From Slackia sp. ZJ119 (GTDB taxonomy: Bacteria; Actinomycetota; Coriobacteriia; Coriobacteriales; Eggerthellaceae), in the NCBI RefSeq assembly GCF_011039175.1, contig NZ_JAAKEN010000013.1, positions 31,963 to 95,962 of the forward strand: a stretch of DNA of 64,000 nt, written 5' to 3'. Positions 54,786 to 63,478 of this stretch are shown one piece after another. The position numbers and the translations under genes were made by a program. The notes below the pieces were generated by a model. The model was given only the letters and a program-made list of their open reading frames with translations, ran no database searches and had not been told where the DNA came from. Within the stretch, counting starts at the first letter, position 1. Every line of letters begins with the position of its first letter.

Positions 54786-54907
54786 CCGATTATGGACAAA
54801 ATGTATCAGGAAATACCCAAATGGCTTTCTCGCTAGGACTGGCGATACGCGCATATATTAGTATGGAAGCCACAGCAACGAACGGCTCACGAATCGAGGA
54901 CAACGCT

Positions 54908-56683
54908 GTGGAAGAACGCACTTCATCCGAAAAGCGCTTTGCACTGCTTATCGACGCGGACAACGTGTCTGCGAAGTACATCAAGCCCATCTTGGACGAG
55001 CTTTCCAAATACGGAACCGTCACTTACAAGCGCATCTATGGCGACTGGACGCTCAGCCTGCACGCGAAGTGGAAAGACGCCCTGTTGGAAAACTCCATCA
55101 CGCCCATCCAGCAGTTCGGCTACACGCAGGGCAAAAACGCCACCGACTCCGCCATGATCATCGATGCCATGGACATTTTGTACACAAGCTCCGTCGAAGG
55201 CTTTTGCATCGTGTCGAGCGATTCGGACTTCACGCGCCTGGCCAGCCGCATCCGTGAAAGCGGGCTGACCGTCATCGGCATGGGCGAGAAGAAGACGCCC
55301 GTCCCCTTCCGCAAGGCGTGCGACATCTTCACGACGCTTGAGCTGCTGCTCCCGAACGCGCACGCGAAAAACAGCCGCAACAAGGCGCGAACGAGCCCGA
55401 CCGAGCCCGCAGCGCCCGGCACCGGCCCGTCCATTGAAGACGTCGAGCAGGCCATCATCACCATCGTCACCGAGAACCAAAACACCGGCAAGGGCACCGG
55501 TCTTGGAGAAGTGGGCAGCCGCCTGCAGAAACGCTTCCCCGACTTCGACGTGCGCAGCTACGGCACGAACCTGCTGAGCAAGCTGTTCGAGGAATTCGAC
55601 GGCGTGTGCATCAACAAGGTCGGCAACAACCTCGAAGTCACCTTGACCGAGATCGGCGAGGCGCACGCGAAGAATCTGGCCATGCAAGAATCGGGCGAGG
55701 CGAAAGGCGGCGCCAAGGTGGCAGAGGCGGCGGAAACGCCACGGGCCGCCGACGACCGCGCCGACGCAGCTCCCGGGCGTCGCGTGCCGCGCAAGCGCCA
55801 CGCGAACGTGGTGCGCAGCGAAGAGCGCAGCAGCGCGGGCAACGTCGAAGAGGCGACGTCGCATCCCGACGAGAACGCAGAGGCGGCGCAGCAGGCAGAC
55901 GCGGCAACCGCAGCAGCAGGGGCTGCAGCAAGCGCAGAAGCCGACGGCGCCGCGGCAGAAGCGTCGGCGGGAGCAGGGGCGGACGGCGCAGCAGCGGACG
56001 GCAAGCATAGCGAGGCCGCCGACGCCGATGACGCGCCGACGCCGAAGAAGAGGTCGACGCACCGGGGCAAGCGCGGAGGCGCGAAGCACCGCAAGGCAGC
56101 GCAGAAGGCCGCGGCAGTGAAGGCTGAAAGCGGCGAGGGCGCAGAAGCGGCAAAGCAGGCAGCGGAGGCGACGGAAGCAGAAGCGGCAGGAGCAGAGGCG
56201 CCGGAGACTGCAGCAGAAGCGGCGGGGCAGGCAGCAGAGCCGAGACAGGCAGCGGAGGCAGCAGGAGCGCCAAAGCAGGCAGCGAAGACGATCGCGGCAG
56301 AGGACCCAAAGGCCGCAGAAGCCACGGCCGAGGCAGGAGTCGCAGCCGAAGTCGAAACAGAGACAGCAGCAGGAGCCGCAGCCGAGGCAGAAGCAGGAGC
56401 TGCGGCCGACATGCGCCCCGGCCGCAGCACGCGCCGCAGGGCCGCAGCAAAAACGAGCCAAAACCCCGGCGCCGAAGCCATCGAGCGGGCCTTGCGCGAC
56501 ATCACGCGCGACGCCGGGCCAGACGGCATCCTCGCCGCCGAGGCAGCACGCCAGCTGCGCAGCCGCTTCAAGGACTTCCGCGTGCACGACCTTGGCTTCG
56601 GACGCCTGCATTCCTATGCGGCATCGCTTTCCGGGTTCTCGATCGAAAAGCAAGGCCGCGACTACATCCTGCGCGTCAAATAG
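54908..56683 (+). CDS. NYN-domain protein with two OST-HTH (LOTUS)-like domains
   Basis: 591 residues from GTG 54908, which has GAGGA 7 bases upstream; an in-frame ATG at 54863 lacks a site and a TATATT box lies right before it. Residues 10-145 are a PIN-like NYN nuclease domain with DADN (16-19), Asp80, Asp86 and SSDSD (103-107). A first OST-HTH-like RNA-binding domain spans about 175-250. A roughly 260-residue Ala/Glu-rich linker with a basic patch (KKRSTHRGKRGGAKHRK) leads to a second OST-HTH-like domain at 519-591. RNA cleavage or binding is inferred from the domains. Confidence 0.85.
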   Translation: MEERTSSEKRFALLIDADNVSAKYIKPILDELSKYGTVTYKRIYGDWTLSLHAKWKDALLENSITPIQQFGYTQGKNATDSAMIIDAMDILYTSSVEGFCIVSSDSDFTRLASRIRESGLTVIGMGEKKTPVPFRKACDIFTTLELLLPNAHAKNSRNKARTSPTEPAAPGTGPSIEDVEQAIITIVTENQNTGKGTGLGEVGSRLQKRFPDFDVRSYGTNLLSKLFEEFDGVCINKVGNNLEVTLTEIGEAHAKNLAMQESGEAKGGAKVAEAAETPRAADDRADAAPGRRVPRKRHANVVRSEERSSAGNVEEATSHPDENAEAAQQADAATAAAGAAASAEADGAAAEASAGAGADGAAADGKHSEAADADDAPTPKKRSTHRGKRGGAKHRKAAQKAAAVKAESGEGAEAAKQAAEATEAEAAGAEAPETAAEAAGQAAEPRQAAEAAGAPKQAAKTIAAEDPKAAEATAEAGVAAEVETETAAGAAAEAEAGAAADMRPGRSTRRRAAAKTSQNPGAEAIERALRDITRDAGPDGILAAEAARQLRSRFKDFRVHDLGFGRLHSYAASLSGFSIEKQGRDYILRVK

Positions 56684-56708
56684 TCCCGTTCTGCCCCCTC
56701 CGGCACGC

Positions 56709-56740
56709 ACAAGGGCCCAGGATCGCTCCTGGGCCCTTGT
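56709..56740. terminator. Convergent terminator between the NYN gene and argS
   Basis: 14-bp perfect stem ACAAGGGCCCAGGA/TCCTGGGCCCTTGT (56709-56722, 56727-56740), 4-nt loop, modest T-tract. Lies between convergent genes. Confidence 0.75.
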
Positions 56741-56865
56741 TCTGTCTCGAAGCGCTGCGAAGGGGCGGCCTCGGCGCATGCTCGAAGCGACGCGGCCGCC
56801 GGCGCCGCACAGCGCGACAAAGGCTGCCCTCCGGCCGCCCCTGCCGCACACGCCGCGGCTTGCGG

Positions 56866-58653
56866 CTATTCGGCCGCCGGCGCCGCAGCGTCCTCTTCGC
56901 CCTGCGACTCGGTGTGCACCATGTGCACCGGGGCGCTCACGCCGAGCAGGCCGAGCGCCAGCGCCAGCACGATGCGCGAAGCGTCGGCAAGCGCCAGACG
57001 AGCCTGGCGCACTTCTTCCGGCGCACTCATGATGTGGCACGACGTGTAGAACGAATGGAACAGCGAGGCCAGGTCCTGCGCGTAATGCGTCAGGCGGAAC
57101 GGGGCGCGGTCGCGGGCGGCCAGCGCCACGAGCGGGCCGAAGTCGTCCATCTTGCGCATGAGCGCCAGCTCGGTCGGATGCGTGAGCGGAGACAGGTCGA
57201 CGCCTTCGGGGATGATGCGTTTCGCCACGTCTGCCATCGGCGCCTCGCCTTCGCGGGAAGCCTCGGCAAGCGCCGGATCGACCGCTTCGACGGCGCGGCG
57301 CAGCACCGAGCAGATGCGGGCATGGGCGTACTGCACGTAATAGACCGGGTTCGAGGCGTCCTTCTTCTTCGCTACTTCGATGTCGAAGTCGATCGGCTGG
57401 TCAGACGAGCGCGACAGCAGCAGATAGCGCGTGGCGTCGACGCCCACCTCGTCCACGAGCTCTTGCATGGTGACCATCTCGCCCGTGCGCTTGCTCATGC
57501 GCACGGGCTCGCCGTCGCGGTACAAGTTCACGAGCTGCCCGAGCACGATTTCCAGCGCACCGGGCCAGCCCCACGCTTCCAGCATGCATTCGCAGCGCTT
57601 CACATACCCGTGGTGGTCAGCGCCCCAGATGTTGATGAGGTGGTCGAACCCGCGCATCATCTTGTCGTAGTGATAGGCCACGTCGCTCATGAAATAGGTC
57701 ATCTCTCCGTTGGCCTTGATGAGCACGCGGTCCTTTTCGTCGCCCAGCGCCGAAGACTTGAACCACGTGGCACCCTGGTCTTCGTACACATAGCCCTTCT
57801 CGTCCATGGCTTTGAGCGAGCGCGACACGGGGCTTTCGCCGTTTTCGTCCTCCACGTACAGGCTGCGCTCGGAAAACCAGCAGTCGAACGTGGTGCCGAA
57901 ATCGGACAGCGTCTTGTTCTGCAGCTTGAGCATCTGGTCGTAGGAATACTCGCGGAAGGCCTCCATGCGCTCCTGGTCGGTCATGGATTCGTACCTGTCG
58001 CCCTCTTCGTCGATGATGCCCTGCGCGATGTCGGCCACGTACGAGCCGCCGTAGCACTGCTCGGGCATGTCCACGTCGTGGCCGAGCAGCTGCATGTAGC
58101 GCACGCCCACCGAGTTGCCGAAGACGTCCATCTGCGTGCCGTGGTCGTTGACGTAGAACTCTTCGTGCACGTCGTAGCCGGCATGGCGCATGACGCGGGC
58201 CATCGCGTCGCCCAGCGCCGCCCAGCGGCCATGCCCCACGTGCAAAGGACCGGTCGGATTGGCCGAAACGTATTCGAGGTTGATCTTGCGCTCCCCTTCC
58301 GGCACCGTGCCGCGCCCGAAATCCTCGGCGGCTTCGCGCACCTCGCGCACGACGCCTTGCAGCACGGCGTCGGACAGGCGGAAGTTGATGAAGCCGGGAC
58401 CGGCGATCTCCACCGCGGCCACGACCTGGTTTTCCGGCAGGTGGTCGACGATGGCCTGGGCAATGGCGCGGGGGTTCATCTTGGCCTGCTTGGCGCAGCG
58501 CATGGCGACGGTGGAGGCCCAGTCGCCGTTGGATTCGTCGCGGGGACGTTCCAGGCCGACCTCGGGAATCGACTCGAGCGGCAGCGACCCGTCGGCCACG
58601 GCAGCTTCGAGCGCTTCGTGCACGAGCATTTCAAGCTGTTCGCGAATCTGCAT
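56866..58653 (-). CDS. argS: Arginyl-tRNA synthetase
   Basis: 595-residue class I synthetase. The HIGH motif reads HVGHGRW near residue 140; the KMSKS-like site reads RMSKRTGEM; the C-terminal DALR anticodon-binding domain is present. ATG 58653, with an extended -10 promoter about 50 bp upstream. tRNA-Arg(CCG) lies elsewhere in the window. Confidence 0.96.
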   Translation of the reverse strand: MQIREQLEMLVHEALEAAVADGSLPLESIPEVGLERPRDESNGDWASTVAMRCAKQAKMNPRAIAQAIVDHLPENQVVAAVEIAGPGFINFRLSDAVLQGVVREVREAAEDFGRGTVPEGERKINLEYVSANPTGPLHVGHGRWAALGDAMARVMRHAGYDVHEEFYVNDHGTQMDVFGNSVGVRYMQLLGHDVDMPEQCYGGSYVADIAQGIIDEEGDRYESMTDQERMEAFREYSYDQMLKLQNKTLSDFGTTFDCWFSERSLYVEDENGESPVSRSLKAMDEKGYVYEDQGATWFKSSALGDEKDRVLIKANGEMTYFMSDVAYHYDKMMRGFDHLINIWGADHHGYVKRCECMLEAWGWPGALEIVLGQLVNLYRDGEPVRMSKRTGEMVTMQELVDEVGVDATRYLLLSRSSDQPIDFDIEVAKKKDASNPVYYVQYAHARICSVLRRAVEAVDPALAEASREGEAPMADVAKRIIPEGVDLSPLTHPTELALMRKMDDFGPLVALAARDRAPFRLTHYAQDLASLFHSFYTSCHIMSAPEEVRQARLALADASRIVLALALGLLGVSAPVHMVHTESQGEEDAAAPAAE

Positions 58654-58703
58654 AGAGCATCCTTCTCATCTGGGGTTTACAAGGTTTGTTTGCATATCGG
58701 ATT

Positions 58704-58712
58704 ATTGTAGCA
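58704..58712 (-). promoter_or_regulatory. Extended -10 promoter of argS
   Basis: Minus strand TGCTACAAT (TGn plus TACAAT) 51 bp before the argS ATG. Confidence 0.5.
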
Positions 58713-58767
58713 CGGTCATGCAAGAGTTCTGCTAACCTGGCGAAAAACCAAGCGAAAGGATAAGCAT

Positions 58768-59262
58768 ATGGCACGCGAGTACCGTCATGGGGTCTTTTCG
58801 GACGACGCCTGGCGCATCAGAAAAGCCGTGTTCATGGACGAGCAGGGCTTCCAAAACGAGTTCGAGCCGCTTGACGACGATGCGGCGACGATGCACGTGA
58901 CGCTCGTCGAAGACGGCCGGGCCGCAGGCTGCGCCCGCCTGTTTCCCGTGCCGGCGCCGACCGACCAGGACCGGCTGGGGTGCCCGTTTCTGCCGCCGGC
59001 GTATCGGGACGGCGTTGCCGGAGACGTGCGCCCCTGGGTGTTCGGGCGGCTGGCCGTGCTGCCCGAGATGCGCGGCGGCGGGCGCGGAGCGGGGCTTTTG
59101 GCCGCGTCGGAGGCTTTTGCGCAAAAGGCCGGCGCCACCGAGATGCACCTGCACGCCCAGTACGACAAAAAGCCGTTCTACGAGAAGGCGGGCTATGTCG
59201 CATACGGCGAGGTGGAAATGGACGAGCACGTCCCCCACGTCTGGATGAGCAAGCAGCTGTAA
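58768..59262 (+). CDS. GNAT-family N-acetyltransferase
   Basis: 164-residue acetyltransferase of the ElaA/YjcF kind: RIRKAVFMDEQGF near residue 16-28, acetyl-CoA loop RLAVLPEMRGGGRG near 93-106, and HLHAQYDKKPFYEKAGY near 128-144. AAAGGA precedes the ATG. Substrate unknown. Confidence 0.9.
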   Translation: MAREYRHGVFSDDAWRIRKAVFMDEQGFQNEFEPLDDDAATMHVTLVEDGRAAGCARLFPVPAPTDQDRLGCPFLPPAYRDGVAGDVRPWVFGRLAVLPEMRGGGRGAGLLAASEAFAQKAGATEMHLHAQYDKKPFYEKAGYVAYGEVEMDEHVPHVWMSKQL

Positions 59263-59306
59263 GGCAGACGCGAAAGCAACCGGCAAAGCACGGCGCCTTT
59301 GCATGA

Positions 59307-59341
59307 CAAGAAGCCCCTCCGACATTCGAAGAGGCTTCTTG
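59307..59341. terminator. Convergent terminator between the GNAT gene and the YfcC-family gene
   Basis: CAAGAAGCC/GGCTTCTTG arms (59307-59315, 59333-59341) with a further CTC/GAG pairing; serves both strands. Confidence 0.75.
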
Positions 59342-59399
59342 CTTCCCAAACCCCCTATGCCTGCATCACAGAGGATCTGTGGGCATAGAAGACGGGGCG

Positions 59400-61037
59400 C
59401 TACCCGCCGTAGGGCACGATCATCATGGCCGCCGTCAGCACGACGATGCAGATGACGCCCAGCACGACGAACAGCTTTGCGCCGAACTTGAGCCAAGTGG
59501 TGTACTCGATCCTAGCCAGAGCCAGACCGCCCATGATGGCGCCGGAAGTCGGGGTGAACAGGTTCACGAGACCGTTGCCGGCGGAGTAGATCATGATCAT
59601 CACGTCAGGCGAGAAGCCGAGTTGCGCGGCCAGCGGGCCCAAGATGGGGATAGAGACCGTCGCCATGCCCGAAGAAGACGGGATGAGGAACGACAGCACC
59701 ACGTAGAGCAAGAACGACAGCGGCGCGAACACGATGGCGGACAGACCCGAAAGCGCGTTGGAAGCGTTGTCGAGAATCCACATGTCCAAGCCGGTGGCGG
59801 CCATGAGCACCGTGACGGAACGCGCCAGCGCGATGACCAGCACGACCGACATCATGTCGGCGGCACCGTTGATGAACGCCTTCACGAAGCGAGACTCCGA
59901 CACGCCGCCGATCACGCCGATGACGAGCGCCATCAGCAAAAACCAGGTGGACGCTTCGTCGAAGTACCACTGGCCCAGCGGCACGCCGGTAAGGAAGCTC
60001 GACCATGCGGGAGACACTTCTTCTTCGGACACGTCGGTGCCGACGACGCCTTCGTCAAGCGTCAGCTCGGTGCCGGTGGCCTCGTCGTACACGCCGGCGA
60101 TCTCGTCAGCGGCGACTTCGGTCGTGACCGTTTCGAATTCCTGGCCGCCGACGAACACGTTGACGCCCAGGTCTTCCCACGGAATGAACGACACGATCAT
60201 GACGACGAACGTGAGCGCGAACACGATGAGCGACCACTTTTGCCGCGCGGTCATCGCGACGTGGTCGTCCGTGCCGCCAGACGAGGCTTCGTCTTCAGAC
60301 TCCTTCATGCCCCACTCGTTCATCATGTCTTCCTGCTCTTGCAGCGACAGGAACGTGGAGCCCTTGTCGGCCTTCACCTTCTTGGCGTAGCGCATGACGA
60401 ACAGGATGGACGGGATGAGCGTGGCGAGCCACAACACGACGCCAAGGCCCATGATGACGGCCTGGTTCGCCGCGATGCCCTGGCTGGACAGCGCGTCGAC
60501 GGCCACGCCGACGGCAAACGGGTTCACCGTGGACCCGAGCACGCCGCAGCCGGCGCCGAGCAGCACGACCGCCGCGCCGGTGAGCGAGTCGAAGCCCGCC
60601 GCCACCATCGTCGCCGCCAGCAGCAGATAGAACGGCACGGTTTCCTCGCACATGCCGTACGTGGTGCCGCCGATGGAGAAGATGAACATCAAAATGGGGA
60701 TGAGCACCAATTCGTTGCCGTGCAGCTTGCGCACAAGCGCCGCGATGCCGGCGTCAAGCGCACCCGTTTCGGTGACGATGCCCAGAAAGCCGCCCAAGAT
60801 GAGGACGAACAGGCACACGCCGATGGCGTCTTGGAAGCCGAATACCGGAGCCGTCAGAATGCCGGAAAGCGTGGCTCCTTGCACAAACGCCGTTTCACCC
60901 GTGTTCGGGTCGGTGTAGCTGGCACCCATCGCGCCCATGATCATGGTCACAATGGCCAGCGCCACCAAAATGATGAGGAGGATGGTAAACGCGGATAGGC
61001 TCTTCCTCTGTTTCTTGCTTTTTCCATTCTCGGTCAT
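59400..61037 (-). CDS. YfcC-family basic amino acid transporter (probable arginine/ornithine exchanger)
   Basis: 545-residue membrane protein of the YfcC/C4-dicarboxylate-anaerobic-carrier-like family with about 11-12 helices and two hydrophilic loops (about 230-265 and 300-345, acidic). Motifs NPFAVGVA and PSSSGMA are characteristic. It follows arcA-arcB-arcC in place of the usual arcD, so exchange of arginine for ornithine is the likely job. AGGAGGGG precedes the ATG. A terminator separates it from arcC, so it may be transcribed separately. Confidence 0.85.
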   Translation of the reverse strand: MTENGKSKKQRKSLSAFTILLIILVALAIVTMIMGAMGASYTDPNTGETAFVQGATLSGILTAPVFGFQDAIGVCLFVLILGGFLGIVTETGALDAGIAALVRKLHGNELVLIPILMFIFSIGGTTYGMCEETVPFYLLLAATMVAAGFDSLTGAAVVLLGAGCGVLGSTVNPFAVGVAVDALSSQGIAANQAVIMGLGVVLWLATLIPSILFVMRYAKKVKADKGSTFLSLQEQEDMMNEWGMKESEDEASSGGTDDHVAMTARQKWSLIVFALTFVVMIVSFIPWEDLGVNVFVGGQEFETVTTEVAADEIAGVYDEATGTELTLDEGVVGTDVSEEEVSPAWSSFLTGVPLGQWYFDEASTWFLLMALVIGVIGGVSESRFVKAFINGAADMMSVVLVIALARSVTVLMAATGLDMWILDNASNALSGLSAIVFAPLSFLLYVVLSFLIPSSSGMATVSIPILGPLAAQLGFSPDVMIMIYSAGNGLVNLFTPTSGAIMGGLALARIEYTTWLKFGAKLFVVLGVICIVVLTAAMMIVPYGG

Positions 61038-61158
61038 TTCAACCCCTCCTGTAATAGGAATCGAGTCGGATAGTTAGGCGAACGAGAATTCTGCTATGTT
61101 CAGCAGCGACGCGGAAGCATAACCGCAAACGCTGCAGCAAACCGTTGCTTGCCTTCGG

Positions 61159-61214
61159 GCCTGCATTCCCTTCGGCAAGGCGGAGCGCGAAGATGCGCAT
61201 GAAGCCTGCATTCC
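61159..61214. repeat. Two direct copies of GCCTGCATTCC
   Basis: Copies at 61159-61169 and 61204-61214, 45 bp apart, in the 308-bp gap upstream of the YfcC-family gene. Spacing near four helical turns; a possible regulator site. Confidence 0.4.
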
Positions 61215-61235
61215 TCACGCGAAAAGCGCTCCTGG

Positions 61236-61272
61236 AAAAGGCAAGGGAAGCGGGTTTTCGGCTCCCCTTGCC
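61236..61272 (-). terminator. Terminator of arcABC
   Basis: Stem GGCAAGGG/CCCTTGCC extended by AGC/GCT across a mismatch (61240-61251, 61261-61272), followed on the minus strand by TTTTCC. Confidence 0.8.
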
Positions 61273-61299
61273 TGTCAAGCACGCAGCGTGCCTGTTCCT

Positions 61300-61329
61300 T
61301 CAGGACCGCATGATAGCACGCGGTCCTGA
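61300..61329. repeat. 10-bp hairpin just after arcC
   Basis: TCAGGACCGC/GCGGTCCTGA (61300-61309, 61320-61329), 10-nt loop, 16 bp after the arcC stop, without a T-tract on the minus strand. It may protect the arcABC mRNA 3' end ahead of the terminator at 61236-61272. Confidence 0.6.
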
Positions 61330-61345
61330 GAAAAACATGAGACGT

Positions 61346-62299
61346 TTACGCAGTGATAACTGTGCCCGTCTTGCCCTCGAGGCCCGCAGCGGCGCACTCG
61401 AGGGAGGTGATGAGGGCGCGGCCCTCGGGATGAGCCTGCACGAACTCGATGCAGGCCTCGACCTTCGGCAGCATCGAGCCGGGGGCGAACTGGCCCTCCT
61501 CGATGTACTTCTCGGCCTCGGCGACCGTCATGGAGGAGAGCTCCACCTGGTCGGGCTTGCCGTAGTTGACGCACACCTTCTCGACGGCCGTCAGGATGAC
61601 GAGCATGTCGGCGCCGAAGTCGGCGGCGAGCTTGGACGACGAGCGGTCCTTGTCGATGACCGCGGGCACGCCCTCGTACTGGCCGCCCTTCTCGAACACC
61701 GGCACCCCGCCGCCGCCCGTGGACACGACGATGTAGCCGGCCTCCATGAGGTCCTTGATGGCGTCGAACTCGACGATGCGGACCGGCTTGGGAGAGGCGA
61801 CGACCTGGCGCCAGCCGCGCCCGGCGTCCTCCTTGAAGGTCCAGCCGGTCTCTTCGGCCTTGGCCTTGGCCTCCTCTTCGGTCATGAAGGCGCCGACGGG
61901 CTTCGTGGGGTTCTGGAAGGCCGGGTCGTCGGGGTCGACGACGGTCTGCGTCACGACGCACGCGGTGGAGCGCTGGATGCCGCGCTCCTTCATGTCGTTC
62001 AAGATGGCCTGGGACAGCTGGTAGCCGATGTAGCCCTGGCTCATGGCGCCGGCCTCGGGGAAGGGCATCTCCGGCGTCTTGCCGTCGTTGGCGGCGGCGA
62101 ACGCGAAGGCGTTGTTGATCATGCCGACCTGCGGGCCGTTGCCGTGGGAGACCACGACGTTGACGCCCTCGCCGACCATGTCGACGATGTGCTTGGCGGT
62201 GTTCTTCACCAGCGCGAGCTGCTCCTGCGGGGTGTTGCCGAGGGCGTTGCCGCCGAGTGCGATGACTACCGAAGGGCCTTCACCTTTTTGATAAGGCAT
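61346..62299 (-). CDS. arcC: Carbamate kinase
   Basis: 317-residue enzyme that transfers phosphate from carbamoyl phosphate to ADP, the ATP-yielding step of arginine fermentation. Motifs ALGGNAL (near 14-20), SHGNGPQVG and GGGGVPV are intact. It lies 47 bp after arcB. Length normal. Confidence 0.96.
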   Translation of the reverse strand: MPYQKGEGPSVVIALGGNALGNTPQEQLALVKNTAKHIVDMVGEGVNVVVSHGNGPQVGMINNAFAFAAANDGKTPEMPFPEAGAMSQGYIGYQLSQAILNDMKERGIQRSTACVVTQTVVDPDDPAFQNPTKPVGAFMTEEEAKAKAEETGWTFKEDAGRGWRQVVASPKPVRIVEFDAIKDLMEAGYIVVSTGGGGVPVFEKGGQYEGVPAVIDKDRSSSKLAADFGADMLVILTAVEKVCVNYGKPDQVELSSMTVAEAEKYIEEGQFAPGSMLPKVEACIEFVQAHPEGRALITSLECAAAGLEGKTGTVITA

Positions 62300-62346
62300 G
62301 GTGCCTCCTAATGATAAGAAGTGAATACTGGCGAGTGAAAGAGCCC

Positions 62347-63342
62347 TTAGCGCAGGGTCGCGTACATGACGGCCTTGATGGTGTGCATGCGGTTCTCGGC
62401 CTCGTCGAAGACCTTGGACGCCGCAGACTCGAAGACCTCGTCCTCGACTTCCATCTCGGTCACGCCGAAGCGCTTCGCGATGTCGGCGCCGGTGGTGGTG
62501 TTCGTGTCATGGAAGCTGGGCAGGCAGTGCAGGAAGATGGCGCCCGGGGCGGCCATGGCCATGACTTCGCGGGTCACGCGATAGGCCTCGAGGTCGGCGA
62601 TGCGCTTGGTCCACACTTCGTCCGGCTCGCCCATGGACACCCACACGTCGGTGTAGATGACGTCGGCGCCGGTGCAGCCGTCCTTGACGTCCTCGGTGCA
62701 CTTGATGGTGCAGCCGTTGGCCTCGGCGATGGGCGTGCACTGGTCGATGAGCCACTGGTCAGGCATGTTGTCCTTCGGGCCGCAGGCCACGAAGTTCATG
62801 CCGAGCTTGGAGCACACGACCATGAGCGAACGGGCCACGTTGTTGGCGGCGTCGCCCATGAACACGAGGGTCTTGCCCTTGATGTCGTAGTTGAAGTTTT
62901 CCTGCACGGTCAGGATGTCGGCGAGCATCTGGGTGGGATGCCACGCATCGGTCAGGCCGTTCCACACCGGAACGCCGGCCTTGGCGGCCAGCTCTTCGAC
63001 GTCGGACTGCTCGAAGCCGCGGAACTCGATGCCGTCATAGAAGCGGCCGAGCACGCGGGCGGTGTCCTCGATGGACTCCTTCTTGCCCATCTGCGAGCTG
63101 CCGGGATCGAGGTAGGTCACGCCCATGCCCAAATCCATGGCGCCCACTTCGAAGGCGCAACGGGTACGGGTAGAGGTCTTCTGGAACAGCAGAACGATGT
63201 TCTTGCCTTCCAGGTAGCGATGCGGAACGCCGGCGCGCTTCATGTCTTTGAAGTTACGGGCGAGCTTGAGCATGTAGTCGATTTCTTCGGTGGAGAAGTC
63301 GAGGAGGCGCAGGAAGCTCTTACCGCTCAGATTTACAGGCAT
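62347..63342 (-). CDS. arcB: Ornithine carbamoyltransferase, catabolic
   Basis: 331-residue OTCase. STRTRCAFEVG binds carbamoyl phosphate; HPTQMLAD and HCLPSFHD are the other active-site motifs (Ser where many have Ala). The start ATG 63342 has AAAGGA. In the arc context it converts citrulline to ornithine and carbamoyl phosphate. Confidence 0.95.
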   Translation of the reverse strand: MPVNLSGKSFLRLLDFSTEEIDYMLKLARNFKDMKRAGVPHRYLEGKNIVLLFQKTSTRTRCAFEVGAMDLGMGVTYLDPGSSQMGKKESIEDTARVLGRFYDGIEFRGFEQSDVEELAAKAGVPVWNGLTDAWHPTQMLADILTVQENFNYDIKGKTLVFMGDAANNVARSLMVVCSKLGMNFVACGPKDNMPDQWLIDQCTPIAEANGCTIKCTEDVKDGCTGADVIYTDVWVSMGEPDEVWTKRIADLEAYRVTREVMAMAAPGAIFLHCLPSFHDTNTTTGADIAKRFGVTEMEVEDEVFESAASKVFDEAENRMHTIKAVMYATLR

Positions 63343-63478
63343 GGGTATTCCTTTCGATAGAGACTGAAAACGTACAAGCGGGCGGCGCCAAGTATCCACC
63401 CGCTTCTTCACGGGCGCCCTCCCAGTGGTCGGGCGCACCGCAGAAGATTGGATCAAGCGGCCATGTGGCCAGGTAAAA

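Noticed and set aside
55860..56460. Frameshift or assembly error in the Ala/Glu-rich part of the NYN gene
   Set aside because: The frame stays open and a recognisable second OST-HTH-like domain follows in the same frame, so this is a genuine low-complexity linker.
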